NCBI RefSeq assembly: GCF_020536995.1
Contig: NC_068357.1
Span: forward strand, 56,380,140 to 56,444,139
Length of the DNA: 64,000 bases
DNA from: Dreissena polymorpha
Taxonomy: Eukaryota > Mollusca > Bivalvia > Myida > Dreissenidae
Direction: 5' to 3'
Under the pieces are notes generated by a model that saw only the letters and a list, made by a program, of their open reading frames with translations, was not told the origin of the DNA and did not search any database. The translations under genes were made by a program, and so were the position numbers. Of this stretch, positions 33,370 through 45,250 are shown one piece after another (the first letter of the stretch is position 1; the number at the start of each line of letters is the position of its first letter).

Positions 33370-36300
33370 TTAGCTCCACTAGCCAAAGGCCAGCGGGGCT
33401 TATGTCATGGTCCTGTGTCCGTTGTGCGTGCGTCCGTGCGTTAACTTTTTCTTTAAACATCTTCTTCTCCTAAACTACTGGTCCAATTCTAATGAAATTT
33501 CTAAGGAAGGTTCCTGGGGTGAACCTCTTTCAAATTTGTTCAAATTATGCCCCTGGGGTAAAATTTGACTTTGCCCGGGGTGTAAAAAAAATGAAAATTT
33601 GCTTATATAAGGCCTATTTTGTGAAAACTTAAAAGACTTTTCGTCCATAACCATTGGGCATAGGGCTACCAAATTTGGTATGTAGTGACATCTTATAGTC
33701 CTCTACCAAGTTTCTTCAAATTATGCCCCTGGGGTCAAATTTATCCCTGCCCCGGGGGGATCAATACATTAAAAATTTGCTTATTAAAGGCCCATTTTGT
33801 GCAAACTTTAAAATCTACTTGTACATAACCGTATGGCATAGGGCTTACAAATTTGGTATGTAATGACATCTAATAGTCCTCTACCAAGTTTGTTCAAATT
33901 AAGCCCCTCGGATCAAATTTGACCGTTCCCCGGGGGTCACAAAATTAAACATATGCTTATATTGGGCCCATTTTGTGCAAATTTAAAAAATCTACTTGTC
34001 CATAACCATTGGGCCTATTTCTACCAAATTCGGTATTTAGTGACATCTAATAGTTCTCTACTAAGTTTGTTCAAATTATGCCCCTGGGGACAAATTTTTA
34101 CGCTGCCCTGGGGGTCACAAAAATGAACGTATGCTTAAATAAGGCCTATTTTGTGCAAACTTTAAAAATCTTCTTGTTCATAATTATAGAGCCTAGGGCT
34201 ACTAAATTTGGTGTGTAGTGATATCTAAAAGTCCTCTACCAAATTTGTTCAAAATATTCGCCTGGGCTCAAATTTGACCCTGCCCTGAGGATCACAAAAC
34301 TGAACATATGATGTTTACCAGGGGAGATTACTGCGGCCGTGTGGCTGTGACCAACAACAACAACAACATCTTGTAAACATGAGATAAAACACTGTCATTT
34401 AGTGCAATTTTAGATCAGATGGTAACTGATTACAAAGGAATGGAAGTAAGAAAAAGTGTTATGAATGTTTTTCTTATAAACTGAAAAAAATCGGGTTTTA
34501 TTTAAATATGTCGAAAGTGAACATATATCCGGATAAAAATATTTCGGATGACATGTTTATTTCATGTCTTTTGTGTAGTGTTTAAACCAGTTTAATAATA
34601 TCTTATTGATTTTAAAAACACAACGTCCATGAACATAATTATTTCAAGAAAAGTCAATATGATACTGCATGGTAAACTCAAACTTTGTATCTAAGAGAAG
34701 GTGTTTAAATTAATGAAGTGCAATGTTCTTAACTATCGTATATGCTGCTTTATAATAACTAATTATTCATTGTTCCATTTGTGAATCGTGACTCATGAAT
34801 TGTGGATATGATTGTCAATTGCTCAACGATCCATATATATTTCTGACTATTCTATAATTTTTATGCCCCCCTTCGAAGAAGAGGGGGTATATTGCTTTGC
34901 TCATGTCGGTCTGTCGGTCGGTCGGTCGGTCCGTCCACCAGATGGTTGTCAGACGATAACTCAAGAACGCTTGGGCCTAGGATCATGAAACTTCATAGGT
35001 ACATTGATCATGACTCGCAGATGACCCCTATAGATTTTGAGGTCAAGAGGTCAAAGGTCAAGGTCACGGTGACCAGAAATAATAAAATGGTTTTTGAATG
35101 ATAACTCAAGAACGCATACGCCTAGGATCATGAAACTTCATGGGTAGATTGATCATGACTTGCAGATTACCCCTATTGATTTTGAGGTCACTAGGTCAAA
35201 GGTCAAGGTCACATTTACCCGAAATAGTAAAATGGTTTTCGGATGATAACTCAAGAATGCATACGCCTAGGATCATGAAACTTTATGGGTTGATTGATCA
35301 TGACTCGCAGATGACCCCTATTGATTTTGAGGTCACTAGGTCAAAGGTCAAGGTCACGGTGACCCGAAATAGTAAAATGGTTTTCGGATGATAACTCAAG
35401 AACGCATACGCCTAGGATCATGAAACTTCATAGGTAGATTGATCATGACTTGCAAATGACCCTTATTGATTTTGAGGTCACAAGGTCAAAGGTCAAGGTC
35501 ACGGTGACCCGAAAAGTAAAACGATTTTCGGATGATAACTCAAGAACGCTTTTGCCTAGGATCATGACACTTCATAGGTACATTGATCGTGACCGGCAGA
35601 TGACCCCTTTTGATTTTCAGGTCACTAGGTCAAAGGTCAAGGTCACAGTGACAAAAATCGTATTCACACAATGGCTGCCACTACAACGGACAGCCCATAT
35701 TGGGGGCATGCATGTTTTACAAACAGCCCTTGTCTTAAAATAAGTTATGAATTGATCTTAGAAGTCAAATGTATTACTTAATTAAATACATTATTAAAAA
35801 TTTAGAAATAATCTTTAGATTATCATAATATTCTCAGGCTTGTTGGTCTTACGGATGTGTGGGTTGTTAATTATATTTTGAGATGATTCTTTACAAAGAA
35901 AGATGCTACTATTGTATTTGTTATAAATGTGAAAGGCTCTAAGAAGGAACCAGAGATTATTAACCCTTTACCAAACACTAACAGGATTTTACGGGTTTGT
36001 AGCTGACAACTTTATAAATAATTGTGATAAAAGGAGAAATTGCTCAAGATCCAATTATTTCTACCCTACCTGATCATTTCCTTCATATTCCATTACAATT
36101 TAATTGTCATCTGCAACCTCTTTCAAATTGGGAAAGTCCAAAATGTGTCGTTTGGTAAAGGGTTAAGGCTATGGGTCTTGTGAATCTGTTTCAAATCAAA
36201 TACGTAGATTTGATCTTCAGCATCTAAAAATATGTGAAATAGAAAGAACGACAATACCTTTTGGAGAGATAAATGTACCTATGTTATAAGCAAAGGACAT

Positions 36301-36531
36301 GTGCAACAATTCCCGGAATTTTTAGTCTGTTTAGTTAACATGGTAGTTACTTTTTCCATATATAAAAAAGCTCACCCTTCCAACTTTAACTTTTAAGCGC
36401 CCAGTTGGACGAGGGATAGAAAGAGAAAGTCACATGCTTGAGTACATTTCAACCCATGCGCATTGCACGTTTTTTTTTTCGCATAAAAAAACAGTGGAGC
36501 TATACAGGGCCATTATGGCCCTCTTGTTTTT
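33370..36531 (+). mobile_element. pearl-like element with agctccact ends, interrupted by another
   Basis: It starts AGCTCCACTAGCCAAAGGCC and ends with acagtggagct, then ccattatggccctcttg; agctccact/agtggagct is the short inverted end. The left part (33480-34330) holds five ~180-bp units with accaagtttgttcaaattatg and cccctgggg. The second pearl-like element (34863-35740) sits inside. Positions 34340-34860 and 35745-36430 contain no gene. Confidence 0.7.
34863..35740 (+). repeat. pearl-like array, inverted relative of 13893-14610, six units
   Basis: It begins atgccccccttcgaagaag and gtcggtcggtcgg, then ~130-bp units with aactcaagaacgcatacgcc, gatcatgaaacttcat and aggtcaaaggtcaaggtcac, and ends acaaacagcccttgtct. 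It matches the array at 13.9 kb in reverse. Frames such as SDDNSR...IDHDSQMTPIDF repeat because the unit is near a multiple of three; no protein is implied. Confidence 0.85.
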
Positions 36532-36649
36532 CAAGTTGTAAATCTGACATAAAGTAATTTATAACTGATTGCTGTCATTGATTAACTTATTGGTAAACCG
36601 TAAAACTGATATCTGTATTTATGATGTTTATATATTGTTATTATCTTTG
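36532..36649 (+). repeat. direct repeat R2, partner of 33237-33355
   Basis: caagttgtaaatctgacata begins the second copy; it keeps gatatctgtattt and ttattatcttt at the same spacing. It directly follows the agctccact-type element. Confidence 0.8.
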
Positions 36650-36752
36650 TGAACCAATTCATCAAAATATGTTGTGTTATGTATGATCATGATATTGTTA
36701 TTTAATAAAGCAATATAAGATAATGTGTTACTCTTAGAGCATAATTTTATCT

Positions 36753-37025
36753 AAACAAGAGCCACGCTCGGTAGCAAAATCTTGAAAGAATATTTTTTTA
36801 GATGTCACAGTGACCTTGACCTTTGACCTAGAGACCCCAAAATGGGTAAGGCGTGTATAACTCATGAAGGTGCAGCTACATATGCAGTTTCAAAGTTGTA
36901 GGTGGAAGCACTTTGATTTTAGAGCAAAATGGGAAGGTTTTAGCACGTCGAGTATGGCGGACAACGACGGACACAACAAGCTGGCTATAACAATAGATCG
37001 GGTTTTCTCCGAAAACAGCCGAGCT
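36753..37025 (+). repeat. non-autonomous repeat, acaagagc...gagctt type, copy 2
   Basis: It begins aaacaagagccacgctcgg, contains gtgaccttgacctttgacct and tgtaggtggaagcactttg, and ends ggttttctccgaaaacagcc then gagcttaaaa. It is co-linear with 716-1025. The end hairpin GTTTTC-tcc-GAAAAC is perfect here. Confidence 0.75.
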
Positions 37026-37249
37026 TAAAATAAATAATACAGACAAAAACACAACGCATTTCAAAATTGACCCCAGCATTTTTCAATTTGACTTCTCATA
37101 ATTTCAGTCCAGGGGTAATTGACGCCTGGTTTTTAAAATCTATTGAAATCCCTTATCTTGCCCTTTTTATTTGTTGGTGTGCAACACCCCTGTACTTGTT
37201 CCATTCAATACCTAAAATAAATAAAAATGGTTCAGATTAATACTGCATC

Positions 37250-38035
37250 GGAGGCAGAGTTACGTGAATTGCCTGGGGTGGGGCAAACTACTTTGGGAGC
37301 CTCGAAGAAGAAATGTTCATGACATTAGTAAAACTTGAGTTAAGACTGCAGCCAGTTGATTGTGCTGTAAGATTTGGAATGTCCTCTTCAAATTACTCAG
37401 CCATTTTCACAGCATGGGTGACATTGCTGTCACAAGAACTTGAGAAGACTTGCAAATGCCACCAAACACTGAATGTGACAGTTTCAATAGCGCAAAATGT
37501 TTCAGCGAATTCAGAAACCTGAGACAAGTGGTGGACTGTACGGAGATATATTCCAAAACGCCATCATCACTAGGGGCTCATAAGCAGTTCCACTCTCATT
37601 ACAAACATCACAGCACAGTGAAGTTTTTAGTAGGCATAAATACGGGTGGAGCTATCACATTCATTTCTGCCATGTATGGTGGTAGATCAAGTGATACATT
37701 TATTACCACTACAGCTGGTGACATAATTTCGTCATTGAACCCTGGAGAGAAAGTCAAGGCTGACAGAGGGTTCACCATTCAAGATTGCCTGCCACCTGGA
37801 GTGCAACTTATAATTCCATCAATCAAACATAAAGACAAGTCTCAATTTACGAAAGATGAACTCCCGACAAACAAGAAGATTACTCAAGTCCAAGAACACA
37901 TAGAGAGAGCTATCCGTAGATTAAAGCAATTTCAGATTCTGCGCACAGAGGTCAAGTTGACGTGTTTAAAATATGTTCAAGACATGCGGTTTCCTGGTTA
38001 ACTGTCAGGATCCTGTCCTAAAATATGATGGGGAC
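37250..38035 (+). pseudogene. DDE_Tnp_4-type transposase fragment
   Basis: The N-terminal piece (37313-37480) has a helix-turn-helix-like region (FMTLVKLELRLQPVDCAVRF). After a frame change, VVDCTEIYSKTPSS (about 37530), KHHSTVKFLVGINTGG (about 37605-37655), FISAMYGGRSSDTF and KVKADRGFTIQD (about 37752-37785) are the classic DDE_Tnp_4 boxes with the first two catalytic aspartates; VQEHIERAIRRLKQFQILR (about 37890-37945) supplies the glutamate. The last residues (CGFLVNCQDPVL) lie in another frame. This domain is shared by Harbinger-type and ISL2EU-type elements. With two frame changes and no visible ends, it is a dead copy. Positions 38036-39690 hold nothing I recognise. Confidence 0.85.
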
Positions 38036-39689
38036 TAACTTATATAGTGTAAGCTATTGCCAATAGTGTGTATTATTTGATGAGAAAAACTGTGTGTTGA
38101 GAAAATTTAAAATACACTATATAGAGAGAATATCACTTCCTCGCAACTGTGGCTTTAAAGGGTCAATCTAACAGTAACTGAGAGATGCTTAAACATTGAT
38201 GATCACAGTATTTGTAGATTTTTTGTGTTCTCATGTGTACATAGATGTATATACTAGTCGACTATTTGAATAATGCCATTGTGATATTGCTGTGATTTCA
38301 CTGTATAGAACTGTTAAACATTGATATATTTAAAATTGTTGTCTTTTATATATCTCATTTATACAAGTACTAGTTTTAATTAAAATTATAGATAGAAGAA
38401 CCAATCAATGGCCAACATCAAAAGTCTAGACTAAGTTTGCTTTACTTTTGTTCACGAATAATAGTGAAGATGTTTTGTTGTCCTCGATGTTAACCATTTT
38501 ATTTACACTAGTCTAAATAATTATCCAGTATTACTACATGTCTTTCAGAATTTCATTTGATGTATTTTCGCCTTAAGCTCATTGTGATATTTTGACTTTG
38601 AATATGAAATTATGCGCTTATGATCAAAGTTTTTATTTTTATTTTATCAAAACAATACTGTGAAGTGTTCCCAGACAAAAATACATTAATGATATCTGTG
38701 ATAATTGAAAGTTTTTCGATAAAAGCAGCTCATATTGATTTAGAAAACAAAAGCTACACGTAAACTGGGCATTAATAATTGTATGTAACATTTTACTTTA
38801 GTACTTTGTCAACAGGGTATTCCTGATGTATTTTGATTTATTTACATGGATGAACAACTACAATGTGCATGTGTAATATGCTTCATGCTGATTATTATCA
38901 TTCCCATATGCATTTGCTGACTGTTATTCCAAATATGGACATGCCGTTAATTTTATCATAATTATATATGCCAGTTTGATTGAAAATAAAAGTACCTTTA
39001 ACTATTATCTTCTGGTTTTTCTTCGATGTAAAAAATACTTAAAGGAGTTTTAATAATTTCATGGTGATTCCAAGGTCAAGGTCTCTCTTGTAGGTCAAAG
39101 GTGAAACAAGTTTTTATGATAATTTACTATTTATAGTAAGGGGGCTCGACATGTTAGCCTTGGGTATCTATTTTTATTTCTTTAAAACACATAAGATTTG
39201 AAGATCCCTACTTTTAAGTACATGTTGCACAATTTTAATAACAGGATCAAAACATTGAACGCCATGTGAAGTACATAGCAATTAGTGTGAAATTACCATC
39301 AAATAATTCATTGTCAACTTTTATTAACCTATTGTATAACAATACAAGATTAAAAAAATGTATTTCGTTTTTATTTCAAAATTTAAATAAAACGATAAAT
39401 AACAGCATAAACACATTGTACGACATGATAAGGAAAAAATCTAATTATTGTTTGTATGTATATATTTAATGATCATGCACATACAACAATGAAAGTGTTT
39501 GTTTACATTAATAAGACAGAGATTTCGGTAGAGTTTAAAAACCAGGAGTCAAAATGACCCAATGCGTAAAACTATTAGGGGTCAAAATGAAAACGCTTTG
39601 TGTCAAAATACTAAAGTAACTTCAAGTTTGTTCAGTTATGAATGTTTACTATTTTGCTTATTTATCACAATCATGGTGAACATTTTTCC

Positions 39690-40085
39690 AACAAGCGATG
39701 TGTTTGTGAAACACTATGTCCCCATATATATGACCTTTGACCTTGAAGGATGACCTTGACCTTTCACCACTCAAAATGTGCAGCTCCATAAGATACACAT
39801 GCATGCCAAATATCAAGTGGCTAGCTTTAATATTGTAAAAGTGTACATTAAATGAGCGATTTTGATCTTTTTATTGGACCTTTGACCTTCAATGATGACC
39901 TTGACCTTGATCTTTCACTGCTCAAAATGTGCAGCTCCATAAGATATACATGCATGCCAAATATGAAGTTGCTATCTTCAATATTGCATAAGTTATGGCA
40001 AATGTTAAAGTTTGAGCAAACAAACAAACAAACGGTCAGGGCAAAAACAATATATCCCCCACTATAGTGGAGGGTGACATAAAAA
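39690..40085 (-). repeat. pearl-like array, two ~155-bp units
   Basis: Units carry gaccttgacctttcaccactc, aaaatgtgcagctccat and gatacacatgcatgccaaat. The array is bounded by gtttgtgaaacactatgtcccc and by gggcaaaaacaatatatccc then ccccactatagtgg. The same family, with about five units, is at 46322-47216. Confidence 0.85.
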
Positions 40086-40189
40086 GAATTATTTGTCACA
40101 TACCAAAACTTTTGTAACATATCTCCAGTAACACCACTGCAGGCATTTGCAATCACACACAGTTTATGCTTGCCTCAGAGTTGTCTATC

Positions 40190-40750
40190 ACATTCTCAGC
40201 TAACAAAATGCCACATTTTCCACATGGTCCCTCTTCTGACCAAGTTTCATGAAGATTGGACAATAAATGTGGCCTCTAGAGTATTAACAAGATTTTACTA
40301 TGGCCATATATAACCATATAAGGAAAAATGCCCCGCCCTTTGGCAGCCATGTTTTTCAAGCAAAGTTTACCATTTTTGAACTCATCCAAGATAGCATTGG
40401 GACAAATCTTCTGAGCAAGTTTCATGAAGATCGGAAAATAAATGTGGTCTCTAGAGTGTTAACAAGGTTTTACTAAAGCCCTATAATGAAAAATGCCCTA
40501 CCACTTGGCAGCCATGTTTTTCAAGCAAACGTAAACATTTACGAACTCATCCAAGATATCATTGAGACCAATCATCTGACCAAATTTCATGAAGATTGGA
40601 CAATAAATGTGGCCTCTAGAGAGTTAACAAGGCAAATGTTGACGCCGCACAACGGACAACGGACGATGGACGACGTACAAAAGACGATCACAAAAGCTCA
40701 CCATGAGCACGTTGTGCTCACATTGTGCTCAGATGAGCTAAAAATAACCC
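40190..40750 (+). repeat. pearl-like array, relative of 26540-27643, three units
   Basis: Units share accaagtttcatgaagat, ggacaataaatgtggcctct and tggcagccatgtttttcaag. It ends acggacaacggacgatgg, then the hairpin gagcacgttgtgctc and gatgagctaaaaat. Confidence 0.85.
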
Positions 40751-40834
40751 TGTTGTCCGAAAATAATAAAACGCACAAAATAACACAATTTAAAACAATG
40801 ACAATATTGTAGAGTTGTTAAAAAGTAACCTGGT

Positions 40835-41483
40835 CATTTTTTGAAGCTGGTCATGGGAAAGGGGGCCTGGATGTGATAGGTGGATCTATCAAAAGGCAAG
40901 CAGATAATGCCATCAAATTTGGGAAAAACATAACATCAGCAGAGCCATCCATAGAGGCAATAGCACAGGAGACAAAAGTGAACCTGTATAACGTTACAGC
41001 AGACAGCATCAGTGAGATAAAACAAACTTTAGACAAGGTGTTGTTAAAGGCGTTGCCTGGAACGTTAGAATTTCACCAAGTAGTGTGTGATATCAATGAC
41101 GGAAATATTGCATACAGATATCATTCAATTCATGCCACAGAATCAGTGATCTTAAATGTAGAAACAATAAGCTTCCAGACTTATATAAAGAGCCTGATAT
41201 TACAGACTGTTTGAACAGAAAAGTCCTTGTTAAATTCAATGGGCAGCCATATCCTGAATTTGTGCAGGACATAGATGAGAATGGTGTGGAAGTTTCATGC
41301 ATGCATCAAGTCGGAAGGAAAACCGGAAACTGCTTCTTTTGGCCGCAAAATATCAAGGATGTCTCTTGGTATGACTTTTCAGATATCATGACTGTAATTC
41401 CTCGTCCAGTTCCTGTTCCAAATTCGCGCCACCTCAAGATCTCTGAGGAAATCTGGAATCAAGCCATGCAAAATTGCAAGTAA
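40835..41483 (+). pseudogene. C-terminal half of a DDE-like gene (same family as 30640-31795)
   Basis: FEAGHGKGGLDVIGGSIKRQ at about 40840-40900 corresponds to the SH-K-x-x-D-x-GG-x-KR box of the fragment at 31.6 kb. It continues through ADNAIKFGKNITSAEPSIEA and LEFHQVVCDI in one frame to 41214, then LVKFNGQPYPEFVQDIDENG, FFWPQNIKDVSWYDFSDI and VIPRPVPVPNSR to the stop at 41483. The last part looks like a small beta-rich C-terminal domain. One frame change separates the halves. It is a different copy, since sequence identity to the 31-kb one is low. Function unproven; likely a transposase relic. Confidence 0.55.
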
Positions 41484-41499
41484 AGTCTGAAATAGATCA

Positions 41500-42180
41500 A
41501 TCGGTTGCTGTTGCGGTCGAAGCAGAAACATAGAATGACTGGTTACCTGATTGGACTGGGATGTATTTCCAAACCGACATCGACAAAGACCTTATGCACG
41601 CTATGCAGTCAGAGTTGCAGCAGATACGCACATAGAACACTGTTTTGAAAGATAGGGTCATGTCGTTTGAAACAAAGTTTTCCATGGACTACTTAAGGGA
41701 CATTAATGAGGAGGTCAAGCACCTCACAGGACTACAGACTTATACGACTCTGGTGATACTCTACCAATTTCTTGAACCATTTCTCCCGACAAGTTTGTTT
41801 CTGAACAAGTTCAAGGTGAAGACCCATACTCTAGTGAAATTACGGTTTGACCTATCAAACATGTTCCTTGCCTATGAGTTCGAGACCAAACAGCCGACCA
41901 TTTCGCGATTACTGACATCAACTATTTCCGCAATGTACAAACATATGAAAAAACTAATTAATGGCCTGAATGTGAAACTTTACAGAAAACAATGCCAATG
42001 GAATTTCGCAAGAACTTTGGAAAGGAATGTGCACGGATCATAGACTGTTTCGAAGTAAATGACGAGAAACCAACCAGACTGAGGGCTAGAGCCAAAGCAT
42101 GGTCTTCTTCAGGGCTCATGCTGCTGCCAGACATTATCACTATTGGTGATTATTTTATCCAACTGGCTATTATTTCTTAA
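41500..42180 (+). pseudogene. N-terminal half of a DDE_Tnp_4-type transposase
   Basis: A frame from 41645 carries LQTYTTLVILYQFLEPFLP, then KTHTLVKLRFDLSNMFLAYE and QPTISRLLTSTISAMYKHMK (about 41890-41950), the helix-turn-helix ahead of DDE_Tnp_4 domains. In another frame MPMEFRKNFGKECARIIDCF (41992-42051) gives the first catalytic aspartate region, followed by RARAKAWSS, where YK...TVKYLIG would be expected; the rest of the domain is absent. Together with 37250-38035 this shows at least two DDE_Tnp_4-type copies in the window. Positions 42190-42580 hold nothing recognised. Confidence 0.65.
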
Positions 42181-42579
42181 AATTGTGGAGAAAAAAAACA
42201 CGATAATTTTATCCGCCTAGATACAAACAAAATTACCTCTACAAGTATTCCGGCGAGTGCGAAACGCGTGTAAATCGGGCCATCAAGCAAGAAAAAATTG
42301 GTAACAAGATAACCTGTGTACACACTTGACCCTGTCTATTGTCATACACGCGTCAATTAAATTCTGCAGCATCGTGGCCTACAGCATTTAACTCAATCAG
42401 TGTCCGACAGATGTGATATATTTCGAAAAACTTCTTTAATCTCCCCGTGCTTTACCAATTATTGGTAACTGTTAGATCTTCGTCATTTTTTCGCCAATTA
42501 TTATTTAATCGCCATTATTGAAAATCGCCACGAATATTGTTGGCTGGTTTTGTTTTTCATGCCATTTTTTCTGCAATTA

Positions 42580-43600
42580 GATTGGGTCAGTATAAAACGC
42601 GGCATTTAACACAGACTGCAAATTGCAGGCTGCGTTTTCGGGCCATAAAATGCAGCCAATATAGACATTGTTGCAGTCAATATAGATATCGTTGGAAAAC
42701 GCAGGCAATATAGACAAAGAAGGAATACGCAGACAATATAAAATTACAAGGCAAAACGGGTGAAATTCGAGAGAATTACCGTATCAATAAAATTGAAGGT
42801 TTTAATTAACAGTATATGTATGAAAGTGGTAAAGGTCCAAACAATTATAAGACGTAAATTATCGTTTTAATCGCTAAAATGGCAGTATAATTATAAACGC
42901 ATTGAGTTTTTCTGTATCAAGAAGAAGACATAATAATATGTTTTGATTGTTTAACATAATTGTTTATGAAATCAAAGTATGTAAAGTATATGTACAGATT
43001 AAACGGGTTGTTGTTTTCAACGCAGTCAATGCAGCCAATGTATAGACATCGTTGCAGGCAATATAGAAATCGTTGGCAAACGCAGCCAATTTAGAAATAG
43101 AAGGAATACGCAGCTTATATAGAGATAGAAGGCAAAAAAGTTTGAGAATGACTGTATCAATAAGGTTTTTATTTATGCAAGTGGTAAAGGTCCATACAAT
43201 TTTAAAACTTATCGTTTTTTATCGCTATAATGGCAGTAAATTTATACACATTTTATTATTTTGTGTATCAAGTTGAAGACATCATAATTTGATTTTATGA
43301 GCACACATGAGTAATAAAAATTGTATTAACATAATTATATAAAATGTATGAAATGTATGTATGTATATGTATGTATAGATTGAACGAATTGTGGTTTTTA
43401 ACGCAGACAATATGGACATCGCTGCAAATTGCAGACTGCGTTATCGGGCCATAAAACGCAGCCAATATAGACATCGTTGCAGTCAATATAGATATTGTTG
43501 GAAAACGCAGGCAATATAGAAATAGAAGGAAAACGCAGTCAATATAGAAACAGAAGAAAAACGCAGCCAATATAGAGAAAGAAGGCAAAAACTTATTGAT
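42580..43600 (+). repeat. nested satellite: ~400-bp units with a ~25-bp inner repeat
   Basis: Three diverged long units start near 42590, 43011 and 43386. Each opens with a run of short inner repeats of the form acgcagccaatatagacatc / cgcaggcaatatagaaat followed by agaagg, then a common tail (agtggtaaaggtcca, ttatcgtttt, atggcagta). The array ends 490 bp upstream of SGNH exon 1. Confidence 0.75.
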
Positions 43601-44090
43601 GTTGTTTGTGGCTAATTTCATTTTATCGAGATTGTCTCAGTGTGAATATAAGGATGTACATCAATTACCTTCCAATTAATACTTCCCTTTGAATTTCAAC
43701 CCAAAAGACCCTTAATTATGCCGGGTGTTTATTTGCTCAGATGACTTCAAAGCGATTTAAATTGCATCTTAAGGAATGAAATTTCACACATATTGTTAAA
43801 CAAATTGTTTTATTTTAGCGAGTAATTCTTAGTCGTATATTTATATCGGATTTTTTTTATCCATTTCATATCATTGTTATTACTTATAATATCAGTGCTG
43901 TCAGTGATTAGTGTGTTATTTGGAATACGTGTTTTGTGTGTGTTGTGCGTAAAGTGCTTTTTCGTGTTTTTTAACAGTTTTTTGTGTTTGTTTATTGTGA
44001 TATTTGGAAGAAGTGTTTTGTAAATTTGTGTTTTTTTTGTGTGTCTTGTGTATATAGTGTTTTCGTGTGCCGTCTAGTGAGTGTAAAAGA

Positions 44091-44237
44091 ATGGCATTGA
44101 TTTTCGGACACAGCCAGGTGAAGTATATGCACCAGCATCTCAAAAGTGAGGACATTATAACATTGTCATACTCCGATTTCACAACGGTAGATCTGTGTGA
44201 AGAGGAGTCGATTTTTGAAATCGTGCCCTCCTGCAAG
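44091..44237 (+). CDS. SGNH-hydrolase-like gene, exon 1 (block I)
   Basis: The exon starts at ATG 44091 after a T/G-rich leader and encodes 49 residues, MALIFGHSQVKYMHQHL first, ending EIVPSCK with a strong donor AAG|gtgagt. GHS near the N-terminus corresponds to block I of SGNH/GDSL hydrolases, where the serine is the nucleophile (GDS in most members, GHS here). The exon ends in phase 0 and joins smoothly to exon 2 (VVVIVAGAND), which supplies block III. The intron between them is about 6.7 kb and contains a 4-kb MULE. SGNH enzymes cut ester bonds of lipids, sugars or polymers; the substrate cannot be told. The same fold also occurs in some retroelement ORF1 proteins. Confidence 0.6.
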
Positions 44238-44810
44238 GTGAGTTAACGTTACCTGTTGTTGCTTTTGTGCATGAATAAAACCATATTGTTATGAATTTTT
44301 TTTAAATTTAATTGGAGATATACTTTAGAAGTTCGTCTTTAAATTTACCACAATTTATAACTATATTTATGAGGTCAAGTTGGAAATAATACAAACAATA
44401 AATTACTTTGTATAGCTGGCTAATATCAACATTACACATTCCTCCATATATACGAACAAAAAATTATTAACAGGCTGTATAATTAAAAATATAAATCCGT
44501 TCCGATGTTGACAGTGTAATGGGTTACCCGTGTAAAGCGCAGAATGAACTGATGTTTTATTGTTAAGTGGCACCACTTGTTTATTGTTCGTACTGTCATC
44601 TTAATAGGAATTTTATTAATATTGCAACTTAAAGCAAAATTAATAGTTGCATTTGATGCAATCATCACATTTGCAAGGGTGGTAGCTTGGGTCCTCTTGA
44701 CATCTCATGAAAACTCTCTTGTGTAACACTTTGGCATTATCCGTTAATTGGATCATAATTGAGACGAAGGCCCATATAGTTTTGATGACATATCTGAGCT
44801 GTTACTTGGG

Positions 44811-45250
44811 TGAAAAATGTTGAAGCTATTGTTTTTGCAATTTCCTTGTTAAATGTATAATATATAACACTACACGTGAATTTTCTGTTTCAAATAAATA
44901 AAAACCGTTTATATTTCGATATAATTAATGCTTGGGTAGTATAAAACGGACATGTCGGTTCTATAAAAGATATACGCGAGAGATTCAACTCGCATCATTG
45001 CAGCGCGAAATGCTTCAACAAGTCGTCCGTTTGTCAAAATGTGAAAAATGTTGAAGCTATTGTTTTTGAAACTTCCTTGTTAAATGTATAATATATTATT
45101 GACTGTTTCAAATAAATGAATACCATTTATATTTCGATATAATTAATGCTTGGTTACTATTAAACGGACATGTTGGTTCTATAAAAGATATGCGCAAAAG
45201 ATTCAACTCACTTCATTGCAGCGCGAAATACTTCAACAAGTCGTCCGCGA
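44811..45250 (+). repeat. 231-bp tandem duplication
   Basis: Two units start tgaaaaatgttgaagctattg (44811 and 45042) and both run through cgatataattaatgcttgg, aacggacatgt, ctataaaagatat and cttcaacaagtcgtccg. They lie in the first intron of the SGNH gene. Positions 45255-46260 are otherwise empty apart from AT-rich aataagatacat words. Confidence 0.85.

Noticed and set aside
34892-35743. Repeated open frames with SDDNSR...IDHDSQMTPIDFEV peptides
   Set aside because: They are translations of the ~130-bp pearl-like tandem unit; the same DNA occurs inverted at 13.9 kb and no codon-level conservation is evident.
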